Assembly (NCBI GenBank): GCA_023614405.1
Contig: CM042693.1
Location: 333,419,527-333,483,526, forward strand
DNA: 64,000 nucleotides
Direction of reading: 5' to 3'
DNA from: Avena insularis
Lineage: Eukaryota; Streptophyta; Magnoliopsida; Poales; Poaceae
A model generated the notes under the pieces. That model worked only from the letters and a program-made list of their open reading frames with translations, was not told where the DNA came from and made no database searches. The position numbers and the translations under genes were made by a program. Below are positions 10,885 through 21,600 of the stretch, one piece after another (position 1 is the stretch's first letter; every line of letters begins with the position of its first letter).

Positions 10885-13405
10885 GTTGGCGCCCACTGTG
10901 GGGCCAGCAGCGGTGCTAGCTGGAGTTATGATCCGGACGGGAAACTTCATCAACACGGGCGAGCGCGTTGTTTCTAGCTTGGTCCAGAGATTTGGTCTCT
11001 GTGACTACGTCAGCGACAATGCGGGCAGCTTCAGGGGAAAAACTCCCCCGCGTAACGGTGTCTTCATCAGCCTGGGCGGGCACAAGGTCTACGTCGGCGT
11101 CGACATCTCCGGCGTTTATCCTCACCAAATTGTTGTTGCAGGAGAACCACCTCTTAACACAGCGAGCCGTCCGCCCGGAGCACATCCTGCAGGCAGCATC
11201 GAGGTGATGGTCGCGGCCGGAGTGCAAACTAGAGTAGCAGCTGCCGAGTCAACCAGAGAACCCGCCACCGGTGTACAGGGCGCACTCAGGCAGACAGCAC
11301 CACTACCCACCGAGGTAATCCCGCCAGCGACCAACCCGACCGAGGTGCAGGACACCACCCCAAAGGCACCAAGAGTAAGAGGGCCACCTCTGGAAAGGCC
11401 AGAGAACATTCTTCAGGCGACCATAGAAAACTTGACTACGCCTGTAGCGCCGATACTTGATCCGGCAAATGCTCAGGCAGAGTTAGAGGAAACCAGGCAA
11501 AAGGTGCTGGTAGAGGCCAAAAAGGTGTCGGCTTTGCGGGAGTCCTTAAACAGGACCCTGCGAGAATATGCCAAAGCTAATAAGCTTGACGTCGCACCCG
11601 AATGGGTGGACAAATTAAGATTGAGAGGGAAAAACCTCATAGATGATATCAACAAAAAGCATGATGCTCATAAAGAAGAATCAGTGGATTTGGGCTTGCC
11701 GAGGTACAGTACCCCGGCAAAGAACCTAAGAGCGGCAAATGCCGCAGCATTAGAGTTAGAGGGGTTGACCGGCGAAGCCCGGCAGAAACAGCAAGAAAGA
11801 GTGAACGAGCTGGTGCGCATCGCGAACCAGCAAAACGAAGAAATGCTCAGGGCAGACCCGGCGAGGCCGGGGGCCTCGCGAATGGTTCACTCGGCAGGAG
11901 CAGCACCTGCCTTGTCCGTGGCAGCAGCATCTTCACCCGGAAATAATGCACGAAGGGACAAGGCAGTAACCTCAGGAAAGAGAAACAAGCAAATTGTTCC
12001 ATATGATCCGGCAATGGCCGGAAAGGCAAATGAGAACAGAGGCAATGCAAGCCGAGGTAACAGTGGGGAGAGGAACCCAGGCCGTATTGAGAAAGACGGC
12101 GGAAGCCGAGGCAATGGAGATCTCGGCAGAAGAGAACCCGGAAGAGGCAATCATGAGAACAATACCCCGGTCGAAGTAAGGAGAGAACTGCCACTCAACC
12201 CACAACCGAGGCATGAACCCTGGCAGGAAAGAGAAACGAGGCCAGCTCGCCACAATCAAATTAATGAAAGATACAATAATGGTTATTCCGAGATGGAATA
12301 TGCGATCCATGGCGGAAACAACCACTATGGAATACAAGACAGGGTTCTGTACAGAGATTTGCCATCAAATGATGCAAGAGTGAAGCTGGACCGGCTATAC
12401 CGGTCCGAGTTGTTGGAAGAACAGGGTCCACCAGGGCCGACATGCTTTGGACCACGGATCATGGGCGAGCCACCTGTGCCGAACTTTCAGCTAGCAAGGG
12501 GCACGAAAACATATAATGGGAGAACCAAACCACAAGACTGGTTGATTGACTACGCCACTGCTGTGAAAATAGCGGGTGGGAACTTACGATGGGCAGTACG
12601 GTATGTCCCACAAATGCTGGAAGGACCAGCTAGGGTGTGGCTGAATAATCTACCAGCAGGTAGTATCAACTGTTGGCTGGACTTTGAGGAAATGTTTGTC
12701 AGCAACTTTACCAGCACATACAAGAGGCCAAACAGGCCACAACAGATAGCCATGTGCAAGCAGAGGCCGAATGAAACGGATAGAGAGTTTTTAACTCGGT
12801 GGTGCAACCTGAGAAACTCATGTGAAGGAGTTATAGAATCGCAAGCAATAGCTTGGTTCGCACAAGGATGCCGTTATGGCAGCGTATTGTGGCAACGTCT
12901 GCAAAGAGACATGCCGACCACACTGGCAGAAACTATCAGAATAGCGGACTCCTACACATTAGGAGACCCAACGCAACCAGAATTAATGTCAGCGGATCAT
13001 CGCGAGCAACAGGACCATTATGCAAGAGATTTGGCTGGGTCATCCAGGCGCAGTGATTTCAGAGGAAGAAGAAGGGAGGAAAGGCCGGATTATAGATATA
13101 ATTCGGCCCAAGTGGCGGCAGTAGCGCAAGATCCACCGAGTCACGGAGCAATTCAACGGCAAAAGAATGGTCCTCAGCAATGGACACCAAGGAATGAAGG
13201 AAAAAGGCAGTGGACCCCAGAACAAAAGAAACAGTGGCAGGAGAGGCCGAAGTACACGTTCGAATCTATGTTAGATCAGCCGTGCAAATTTCACACGTCA
13301 AATCCATCCAGGCCAGCCAACCATACGACCCGCCAATGTGCATGGATGAAAAATGCAATGGGGAACCCCGCAGGAATTCAGGCACCCCATCAAGTACATC
13401 AGTAG
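10856..13405 (+). CDS. gag: E1 gag polyprotein (849 aa if started in the LTR)
   Basis: Capsid protein of a Tat-type gypsy element, forming the cytoplasmic particle in which reverse transcription occurs. The first in-frame ATG is 10856, inside the LTR; the next is 10928, after the PBS. The N-terminal part (VYVGV, SIEVMV) is conserved in E2. A central coiled-coil-like region (about 205-330, ETRQKVLVEAKKV) and a charged Gly/Arg/Asn-rich linker follow. The retrotransposon-gag domain lies around residues 520-720 (WLDFEEMFVSNFTSTYKRP; NSCEG). A Cys/His knuckle-like motif (CKFHTSNPSRPANHTTRQC) is near the C-terminus. The frame is open throughout and stops at TAG 13403-13405. Protease follows in another frame. 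In E2 gag and protease share a frame up to a later lesion, so the frame change here is probably damage rather than programmed. Confidence 0.88.
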   Translation: MASAVPPPRQLAPTVGPAAVLAGVMIRTGNFINTGERVVSSLVQRFGLCDYVSDNAGSFRGKTPPRNGVFISLGGHKVYVGVDISGVYPHQIVVAGEPPLNTASRPPGAHPAGSIEVMVAAGVQTRVAAAESTREPATGVQGALRQTAPLPTEVIPPATNPTEVQDTTPKAPRVRGPPLERPENILQATIENLTTPVAPILDPANAQAELEETRQKVLVEAKKVSALRESLNRTLREYAKANKLDVAPEWVDKLRLRGKNLIDDINKKHDAHKEESVDLGLPRYSTPAKNLRAANAAALELEGLTGEARQKQQERVNELVRIANQQNEEMLRADPARPGASRMVHSAGAAPALSVAAASSPGNNARRDKAVTSGKRNKQIVPYDPAMAGKANENRGNASRGNSGERNPGRIEKDGGSRGNGDLGRREPGRGNHENNTPVEVRRELPLNPQPRHEPWQERETRPARHNQINERYNNGYSEMEYAIHGGNNHYGIQDRVLYRDLPSNDARVKLDRLYRSELLEEQGPPGPTCFGPRIMGEPPVPNFQLARGTKTYNGRTKPQDWLIDYATAVKIAGGNLRWAVRYVPQMLEGPARVWLNNLPAGSINCWLDFEEMFVSNFTSTYKRPNRPQQIAMCKQRPNETDREFLTRWCNLRNSCEGVIESQAIAWFAQGCRYGSVLWQRLQRDMPTTLAETIRIADSYTLGDPTQPELMSADHREQQDHYARDLAGSSRRSDFRGRRREERPDYRYNSAQVAAVAQDPPSHGAIQRQKNGPQQWTPRNEGKRQWTPEQKKQWQERPKYTFESMLDQPCKFHTSNPSRPANHTTRQCAWMKNAMGNPAGIQAPHQVHQ
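10885..10905 (+). other. E1 primer-binding site
   Basis: GTTGGCGCCCACTGTGGGG directly follows the LTR end. E2 has the matching GTTGGCACCCACCATGGGG at the same place, which confirms it as the PBS. I did not assign the tRNA. The PBS is in frame with gag and would be translated as QLAPTVG. Confidence 0.85.
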
Positions 13406-13430
13406 CATCAACCACAGTTGACTGGAGCAA

Positions 13431-14315
13431 ATGCAACAATCGATGTTACCGCCCCCTCCCCCGAGGTACGATAACTCGGATCGGAGAGACGCGGTACATC
13501 AAGTGATGAACCAAGTCCAGGATGGAAGGACAAATCTGGCGAATACCGGACGCAATGATTACAGAGAACATCATCAGTCTTATTGCGTGTTCACAACGGA
13601 ACAACAAGACAAGCAAAGTGTGCAGCGCCGGCATATGGAAGTAAATGCAGTTATGCCGGCAGTACCAAGATATGTGCCTTGGTCGGATCAGGAGGTAACT
13701 TGGAGCATAAAGGATCATCCCAAGATAATGCCGAATCCCGGATCATATGCACTCGTGTTGGATCCGACATTTGTTGGACCGAGCATCAATGAGAAATTCT
13801 CAAAGGTACTCATTGACAATGGAAGCAACATCAACATCATGTACAAAGATACCATGCATAAACTCGGAATGTCGCAGAACATGTTGCAATCCACAAGGAC
13901 CACTTTCCATGGGATAGTGCTAGGGCTTTCATGTGAACCCATTGGTAAGGTCCGAGTGGGTGTGTTATTCGGTACAAGAGATAACTGCAGAGCAGAAAAT
14001 TTAGAGTTTGAGGTGGTGGATCTAGAGAGTTGTTATCATGCTTTACTCGGACGGCCAGCGTTGGCCAAATTCATGGGCAGCTGTCATATAAGTTATCTGA
14101 AAATGAAGCTACCCGGACCACAAGGAGTGATAACAATAGCAGGGGATTACAAGAAGTCAATGGAGTGTGCTTTAGCCGGGTCAAATTTGGCCGAATCATT
14201 GGTTATAGCAAGAGAAAAAACAAAGGATTCAGGAGGTAGCAGCCCTCGTCACCGGCTGACTGAACATGCCGGCACTAGCCAACCCGCATGGCAGTGTCTC
14301 TTTTCAGCCGACTAA
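13431..14315 (+). CDS. E1 aspartic protease region of pol
   Basis: Retroviral-type aspartic protease that processes Gag-Pol. The catalytic motif reads VLIDNGSNINIMY, where family members usually have DGGSS. The second conserved block LLGRPALAKFM and the PGSYALVLDP lead-in are intact and align with E2 (VLIDGGSSINLLY, ILGRPTLTKFM). The ATG at 13431 is only the first Met in this frame; the natural protein would join gag upstream. The frame runs out at 14315 because of a one-base-type shift near 14290, after which the RT frame takes over. The D-N-G-S variant at the active site may or may not be active. Confidence 0.8.
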   Translation: MQQSMLPPPPPRYDNSDRRDAVHQVMNQVQDGRTNLANTGRNDYREHHQSYCVFTTEQQDKQSVQRRHMEVNAVMPAVPRYVPWSDQEVTWSIKDHPKIMPNPGSYALVLDPTFVGPSINEKFSKVLIDNGSNINIMYKDTMHKLGMSQNMLQSTRTTFHGIVLGLSCEPIGKVRVGVLFGTRDNCRAENLEFEVVDLESCYHALLGRPALAKFMGSCHISYLKMKLPGPQGVITIAGDYKKSMECALAGSNLAESLVIAREKTKDSGGSSPRHRLTEHAGTSQPAWQCLFSAD

Positions 14316-15790
14316 AGAAACGAAGAAGTTTCAGATAGATGAGCAATTCCCGGAGCGTACTGTTATTATTGGTGCAGGCCTGGACGCTAAATAGGAAAGC
14401 GAGCTCACCAACTTCCTCCGTGAGAATCGGGACATATTTGCATGGTCAACTCAGGATCTGCAAGGTGTTTCGAGGGAGTTGGCTGAGCACTCTTTGAATG
14501 TAAGGCCAGGAGCAAGGCTGGTGAAGCAACCTCTCCGCCGCTTCGCCGAAGACAGGAGAAAAATAATAGGGGATGAAATAGCTCGGCTCCTCGTAGTCGG
14601 GTTCATCATGGAGGTGCTGTATCCGGATTGGTTGTCGAATCCGGTGCTAGTAGAAAAGAAGAAAGATGATCCCAATGTAGCCATTGTATGGCGAATGTGT
14701 ATCGATTACACGAACCTGAACAAAGCGTGTCCAAAAGATCCTTTTCCATTACCTAGAATATACCAAGTCATTGATTCGATCGCTGGGTGTGAGTTATTGT
14801 CATTTGTAGACGCGTATTCTAGTTTCCACCAGATACCGTTAAATCCAGCCGATCAAATAAAGACTGCGTTTATTACCCCGTACGGGGCTTATTGCTATCG
14901 CACAATGCCATTCGGCCTGCGAAACGCAGGAGCAACATATCAGAGATGCATGCAAAAATGTCTACACGATCAGATAGGAAAAAATGTACAAGTATATGTA
15001 GATGACGTGGTCATCAAAACCAAGGAAAGCAAAACGTTACTGGAAGATATACGGCAGACTTTTGCGAACCTGAGAAGGTTCCGAATGAAGCTTAATCCGG
15101 AAAAATGCACGTTTGGCGTGCCGGCAGGAAAATTACTCGGTTTTCTTGTATCTAGCCGAGGTATAGAGGCCAACCCAACAAAGATAAAGGCAGTAGAAAG
15201 AATGGAATTGCCAAGATGTTTAAATGATGTACAAAAATTCACGGGTTGTCTAGCCTCGCTCAGCCGGTTTGTATGTCGGCTGGGAGAGAAGGCGCTACCA
15301 CTATATCAGCTGATGAAGAAATCAGATAAATTCATTTGGACTCCACAAGCGGACAGCGCATTTCATGAGTTGAAAAAGATGTTGGTCACAACACCCATTT
15401 TGGCTTCTCCATTATCAAAAGAGCCTATGTTACTCTATGTAGCGGCTACCAACAGAGTAGTAAGTGCTGTAGTCGTAGTAGAACGACTTGAAGATGATAA
15501 GTCGGTACAGAGGCCGGTGTATTATTTAAGTGAGGTGCTATCCACTTCAAAGCAGAATTACCCACATTATCAGAAGATGGCTTATGGAGTGTATATGTCG
15601 GCAAAAAAGCTTAAACATTACTTCGAAGAGCATCCCATCAAAGTGATCTGTGAAGCGCCTATAGCCGACATATTGAGCAACAAAGATGCAAGTGGCCGAA
15701 TAGCAAAATGGGCAATCGAGTTGTCACCGTACGCTCCACAATTTGATAGGAGAGATGCAATCAAATCTCAAGCGTCACGACTTCTTCAGA
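14316..15790 (+). pseudogene. pol: E1 reverse transcriptase and RNase H (broken)
   Basis: Copies element RNA into DNA. The RT core is clear: MCIDYTNLNKACPKDPFPLP, then PYGAYCYRTMPFGLRNAGAT, then the catalytic YVDD at 14995-15006. The canonical Ty3 RNase H follows (NRVVSAVVVVER, PVYYLSEVLS, YPHYQKMAYGVYMSAKKLKHYF). Lesions: an in-frame TAG at 14392-14394 just upstream of the conserved FLRENRDIFAW segment, and a frameshift near 15775. The longest open stretch is 14479-15810; its first codon is TTG, so that is not a true start. The TAG is at the same codon as stops in E2 and element A (see findings). Confidence 0.9.
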
Positions 15791-16744
15791 TCGGGCGAAG
15801 TGCAGTATGAGCCACCGTTACCAGACCCAAATTATTGGACGATGCATTTCGATGGTTCCAAACTAAGAAATGGTTTGGGGGCAGGAATAGTGTTAACCTC
15901 GCCTAAAAGAGATCAGCTGAAATATGTGCTACAAATACATTTTGCCGCATCCAACAACGTAGCCGAATATGAAGCACTGGTCCATGGATTGAAAGTAGCA
16001 AAAGAGATTGGCATACGCCGAATCTTATGCTATGGGGACTCGGATCTAGTAGTACAGCAAGTCTCAGGCAATTGGGATGCATTAGATGCTCATATGGCTT
16101 TATACAGATTTCATGTGCAAAAGATCAGTGGATACTTTGAAGGATGTGAATTTCACCACATACCTCGGGCAGAAAATGATGCCGCAGACACGTTGTCAAA
16201 ACTAGGATCAACCCGGCAGTCAATTCCCCCGGGTATTGCCCTGGAACACCTCAGGAAACCATCAATAATCCCATCACCAGAATCCGAGTCTATCTTTATT
16301 CCGGCAAATTCAGCAGAAGATAATGCGCCGATGGAAGTAGACCAGCAATATGACTCGGAACCCCCCAAGAGGAGGACAGCAGAAGTAAGCACAATCATGG
16401 AGAAAGCCGAGGTAGGTATGTCGGTAGAAAACATGGAAATTGACAGTGAGATCACACCAGAAAAAGTCACACCGCTATGGGCGCAACCCATATTCTCTTA
16501 CCTTAAAGACTCGATGTTGCCGAACAATGAAGTATTAGCAAGACAAATTGTAAGGAGAGCAAAAGCTTATACAATCATAAACAATGAGATATATAAAAGA
16601 AGCATCACTAGCGTATTGCAAAAGTGTGTGAGTTCGGCAGAAGGCCAGGAGATCCTCCTAGATATACATCAAGGAGAATGTGGACACCATGCCTCATCTC
16701 GTGCCTTGGTAGCCAAAGCATTCAGGCCTGGATTTTATTATTAA
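15770..16744 (+). pseudogene. E1 second (archaeal-type) RNase H, linker and integrase zinc-finger start
   Basis: The block WTMHFDGSKLRNGLGAGIVL, then NNVAEYEALVHGLKVAKEIG and GDSDLVVQQV, is the additional aRNH domain that sets Tat elements apart from other Ty3/gypsy lineages. A poorly conserved linker follows (LEHLRKPSIIPSPESES). The HHCC zinc finger of integrase begins HQGECGHHASSRALVAKAF and is broken by a frameshift/stop at about 16740. The fragment is joined to RT by a frameshift near 15775. The ATG at 15743 precedes the frame junction and is not a natural start. Confidence 0.88.
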
Positions 16745-17744
16745 TGACGTTGAAAGAAGCCAAAGAGTTAGTTGAAAAATGCAATGGGTGTCAGAGATAT
16801 GCAACCAAAATACACATGCCATTGGCCGAGTTAAAAACAATACCCATCACTTGGCCATTTTCTGTGTGGGGTTTAGATATGGTGGGACCATTTAAGCCGG
16901 CCCGAGGGGGAATGACCCACATATTGGTTATGGTGGACAAGTTCACAAAATGGATTGAAGTGAAACCAATAAAAAATGCGATGGGCCCACAGCAGTGAAA
17001 TTTCTCAAAGATATTATTTTAAGATATGGGTATCCGCATAGTATTATTACAGATAACGGCACAAACTTTGCAGAAGGAGCCTTCGCTAGGTTCTGCAGAG
17101 AGAAACACATAAGACTAGATGTTGCCTCTGTGGCTCACCCAGCATCTAATGGGCAAGTGGAAAGGTCTAATGGACTAGTATTGTCAGGAATAAAACCGCG
17201 ACTGGTTGAACCACTACAAAGGTCGGCAGGATGTTGGATTGAGGAACTCCCAGCCGTATTATGGAGCCTCGGGACTACTCCGAATAGATCGACAGGTTAT
17301 ACACCATTCTTTCTGGTATACGGGGCAGAGGCCGTACTTCCAGCCGACATAATACATGAATCGCCAAGAGTTACTCAGTATACAACCTCAGAGGTAAACG
17401 AAATAGCTCGGCAAGATACTGTAGACCTGCTAGAAGAAGCCAGAGAACTGACACTATCACGATCAGCTATTTATCAGCAGAACTTGCGACGATATCATAG
17501 CAAGAAGGTGAATCCAAGGGTATTCAAAGAAGGAGATTTAGTCCTCCGACTGGTACAACGCACGGCCGGCATGCACAAGCTGTCACCTCCATGGGAGGGA
17601 CCATTCATCGTGAGCAGAGCATTGCATAACGATGCCTATTATCTAATCGACGCTCAATCCCCCGGAAGGAACAAGGCAGACAAAGCTGGCGAAGAAACGA
17701 AGCGGCCATGGAATGTAGCTTTGCTTCGTCCATTTTACTCGTAG
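16745..17744 (+). pseudogene. E1 integrase, catalytic core and C-terminal domain (frameshifted)
   Basis: Inserts the DNA copy into the genome. After the second half of the zinc finger (CNGCQRYA) come the DDE core residues: the first D in WGLDMVGPF, the second in SIITDNGTNF and the E in SNGQVERSNG. The C-terminal part has FREGDLV-like FKEGDLVLRLVQ, SPPWEGPFIVSRA and the terminal RPWNVALLRPFYS. A frameshift near 16985 separates the first Asp from the rest. All three catalytic residues remain. The stop at 17742-17744 is the natural end of pol. Confidence 0.88.
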
Positions 17745-17780
17745 CATAGTATATCAAGGTCAAGAACCAATGATGTATTA

Positions 17781-18300
17781 AACCTCGGCATCCAGAGCAG
17801 TGACTCGGGGACTGCCATATGTTATTCAATTTCATGTTATGTATTCGAACCTCGGCATCCAGAGCAGTGACTCAGGGACTGCCATATGTTATTCAATTTC
17901 ATGTTATGTATTTAAACCTCGGCACCCAGAGCAGTGACTCGGGGACTGCCGTATGTTATCTCAATGTCACCTTATGTATTAAACCTCGGCATACAGAGCA
18001 ACGACTCGGGGACTGCCGTATGTTGCTCCAATTTCATCTTATGCATTAAACCTCGGCATCCAGAGCAATGACTCGGGGACTGCCGTATGTTATTTCAATT
18101 TCATATTATGTATTTGAACCTCGGCATCCAAAGCAGCGACTCGGGGACTGCCATATGCTGCCCCAGTTTTATGTTGAGCACTAAAACTCGACACCCTGAG
18201 CAGCGCCTCGGCGTTGGTCTTATATTATTTCTGAAATTTGGTTTACATACTAGACTTCGGCGCGATAGGCAATGATTCGGGGACTGCCATATATTGTTCC
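17781..18300 (+). repeat. E1 67-bp tandem array with PPT-like cores
   Basis: About eight units with 66-68 bp spacing; the core GACTCGGGGACTGCC starts at about 17802, 17868, 17936, 18003, 18070, 18138, 18206 (degenerate) and 18274. Each unit begins AACCTCGGCATCCAGAGCA. The core resembles the element's own PPT (CTTCGGGGACTAA at 24064-24076). The array lies directly after the pol stop. Tandem repeats in this 3' region are known for Tat/Ogre-type elements. Confidence 0.9.
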
Positions 18301-18624
18301 AAAGTAGTAGTCAACCTTTGATACAAGAAAGGTATCACACTTCAACACTCAGAATCAGAGCAGATCAATCTTGTATGATATTCGAAGCTCACACCTAGAC
18401 TACTCGGCTAAACCACGAGAATACAAAGACAACGATACATCCTAGTCAGGAAGTCGCAGGTCGTCAAAGCAAGAATTCGGACGAAAACCCACTTAAACAA
18501 AATTATAACAACTACAAACATATATGTCGCAGCAGTACACGGCAAAAGAAATTCAGGTCATACAGAAAACGGACAAATGTTTCGCGTACATCATACGCCC
18601 GGCATGCCAGGGATAAGAGATAAC
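18301..18624. other. Spacer between tandem array and antisense gene
   Basis: About 320 bases with no ORF and no repeat that I can see. It probably holds the 3' UTR of the antisense gene, whose stop is at 18625, and convergent transcripts from both sides would end here. Confidence 0.4.
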
Positions 18625-21600
18625 TTAAACATTTTTAGCTGGAGAGGCAGCAACTTGATCAGGCGCTGGGCACTCCGACATAGGAGGAACTTCGACCGAG
18701 GTTGCCTCGCCTTCCATAGAACCAGGTGCAACTTCGGCGGAAGCCCGAGGCCGCTCAGGAACATCAGTTTGTGTAGTTGAGTGCCCAGTACCTATGGAGG
18801 AGGACCGCGCATCGCCGTCACTGTCCGAGCTTGAAATGGAGCTACCAGATGTGGCCGAGTCATCCTCACCCTCCCCTTTCTCAGCTGAATTGTTATCCGA
18901 GGCATCCTCAACTACGACCTCATCGTCCGGGTTTGGAAGGATACTCGGACCTTCATTCCAGGTATGCACATCGGCATACTCAACAAGCTGGAAGGTGCGA
19001 GCTTGCCGAAGAGCAACAAAGGTGGGGTCCTCAACCCAACGGGAACCAGTGCGCAAATTTCTCAGGATATCAAGAGAAACGTCTTCATACCATGACATGA
19101 TAACAGTAAGGGCCATATTAGCGCCAGCGCGACCGGCTGATTCCCTCCAGAGACTTAGTTGCCTCTCAGATGCCATCAGTCTTTTCACCAGTAATTCGAC
19201 CTCATTGATATCAGGAGTCCCAGAAGTGTTCGGCCAGAGAACATGGTAAGCTCGAATAGCTGCCTTCACCAAATCCCGGCCCATAATCTTCATTGGACCA
19301 ACTGTAGCACCAACAACAACCAGGAAATCCTCCATCGAATACTCCGAGTCAGCGGCAACAGGGACACCTCGGCGCACACGAGCTGCAAGAACCGCTTTAG
19401 AACTCACGGGCTTAGCTTCGGGAAAATGATCTGCGAAAAACACGAATGTGTCAGGTGGCAGCACGGACAAAGAGAAAAATATAATTCGGCCATGCTAAGA
19501 AGCTTACGATGAATATAACTCATCATTATCTGCAGGTCTTTGGCCCAATCGATCTTGCTCTTCTCAAAGCGAGCAATTTCCTCGCTCATTCCCTGAGTTT
19601 TCAGTTCGGTAGCCTCGAGGAGTTCTTTATTCTTCTGCAGCTCCAAAGCTAGCCGATTCTTCTCCTCGGAGAATTCTTGATCGACCTTTTCTAGTTCGGA
19701 TTTCTGAGAGAGCTTAAGGGTCTCCACCTCGGCCCGCAGGCGAGCTATTTCATCATCTTTTTCTTTTAGCTGCGCCGAATGAGTAGCGCTTTGTTCTAAA
19801 AAATGCAGCATCACGTCAGGCATGGGCGTGCAATCTTGGTGAGATGCTGCAAAGGTTTGCAACTCGGCTTTACCAAAGCCAAACGAAATAAAAAAGTTTA
19901 GCGCATATTTTAAAGGGCGAAAAGGTGTAGGGTAAAAGGGAAACTAACCTTCCAAGTTCTTGACTCTCTTCTCAAGACGAATGTTGAGATTATTGATATT
20001 ACCTGTTCACCAAAAAAGTGAGCCGGCACCCCGCGGACAAAACAATAAGAATGTCGAAAATGATGAAAAGGAACTATCAACTTACCGGCCTTTTTTACCA
20101 CAGGAAGGACTTTCTCATATTTTTCTTCCAGTTTGCGGTGCGAGAAAAGCAACCTTTGAAATTCGGCAATCCGCCGGTCATGTGCAACCTGAACAATGGA
20201 GCAAAACGATGAATGAATATTCGAAGCTAAACCAGATCTGAGTCAAGTAAAACTTAACCCGGATCTAGGTTGCTGGATATTCGAAGCAAACCAGATCCGA
20301 GTCAAGCAAAACTTAACCCGGATCTAGGTGGCTGGATATTCGAAGCTAGGCCAGATCCGAGTCAAGCAAAACTTAACCCGGATCTAGGTGGCTAGATATT
20401 CGAAGCTAAACCAGATCCGAGTCAAGCAAAACTTAACCCGGATCTAGGTGGCTGGATATTCGAAGCTAGGCCAGATCCGAGTCAAGAAAAACTTAACCCG
20501 GATCTAGGTGGCTGGATATTCAAAGCTAAACCAGATCCGAGTCAAGCAAAACTTAACCCGGATCTAGGTGGCTGGATATTCGAAGCTAAACCAGATCCGA
20601 GTCAAGCAAAACTTAACCCGGATCTACGTGGCTGGATATTCGAAGCTAGGCCAGATCCGAGTCAAGCAAAACTTAACCCGGATCTAGGTGGCTGGATATT
20701 TGAAGCTAAACCAGATCCGAGTCAAGCAAAACTTAACTCGGATCTAAGAGGCTGGATATGCGAAGCTAAAACAGATCCGAGTCAAGTGAGACTAGAACCA
20801 AATATAGGTGGTTGAATATTTCAAGATCAACTTAAACGAAAGTCAAGCAAACTTCAAGATAAATCTAGTCGGATATAAATTCGAACCCTAGAGATAAAAT
20901 TAGATTAAGTGAAGCATTATTAAACTTCCAAGCATATAACAAGTTATTTCCTTGCAAGTTTCGGGGACTAGAGCGTATAGTAACATCTGGAGAACTAATC
21001 TAAACTCCGCAAAACAGCAATTACCTCATTCATCTTGTTGGTGTCAAGGATGAACTTGGCAGCTTGATCGAAACGGCCGCTGATGTCGGAAAGCTGAAAG
21101 GGCTGACTGATTGGATTACCCTCAAACTGATCAGCAGCATTCCAATTATTGGCATACTCCACCAGCGAGCCGAGGCTGTTCCCACTAGCCGTCCGAGTTA
21201 AGACTTTACCCCGGACATGTTGTGTAACCACTGCGGCCACAGGGCTTTTATGAAGAGCAAGCTGAGTCTTGGCGGAGGTAACGGAGGCTTTGGTAGGCGC
21301 AGTTCCTTTGCGCAGCACGTCGGCAATACTCGGCTGAGAAGAGCCGACAAGACCTTTCTGGGAAGAGGAGGCCTTGGTGGCAACAGTTTTTCTTGCCTTA
21401 TAAGAGGCATCAGCAGGAGCCGATACCTCAGTAATGGGAACGGTGTCTTTAGGAGCAGCAGGAGTCACGGACGCAGAAGGCGCCGAGATAACGACCTCTT
21501 TGGCCGGGGCTGGAGTTGCTGTAGAGACTGCTGGGGCAGATAGAGGCTCAGTAGAGGCGCTCGGATCCACAGAGGGGGCAACGGGTTCGACGGAAATCTC

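Noticed and set aside
13380..13440. Programmed frameshift between gag and protease in E1
   Set aside because: In E2 the corresponding junction is in one frame, and I see no slippery heptamer with a following structure; a lesion is simpler.
20216..20830. CRISPR-like array (60-bp repeats)
   Set aside because: Direct tandem repeats with no spacers, in a plant retrotransposon intron.
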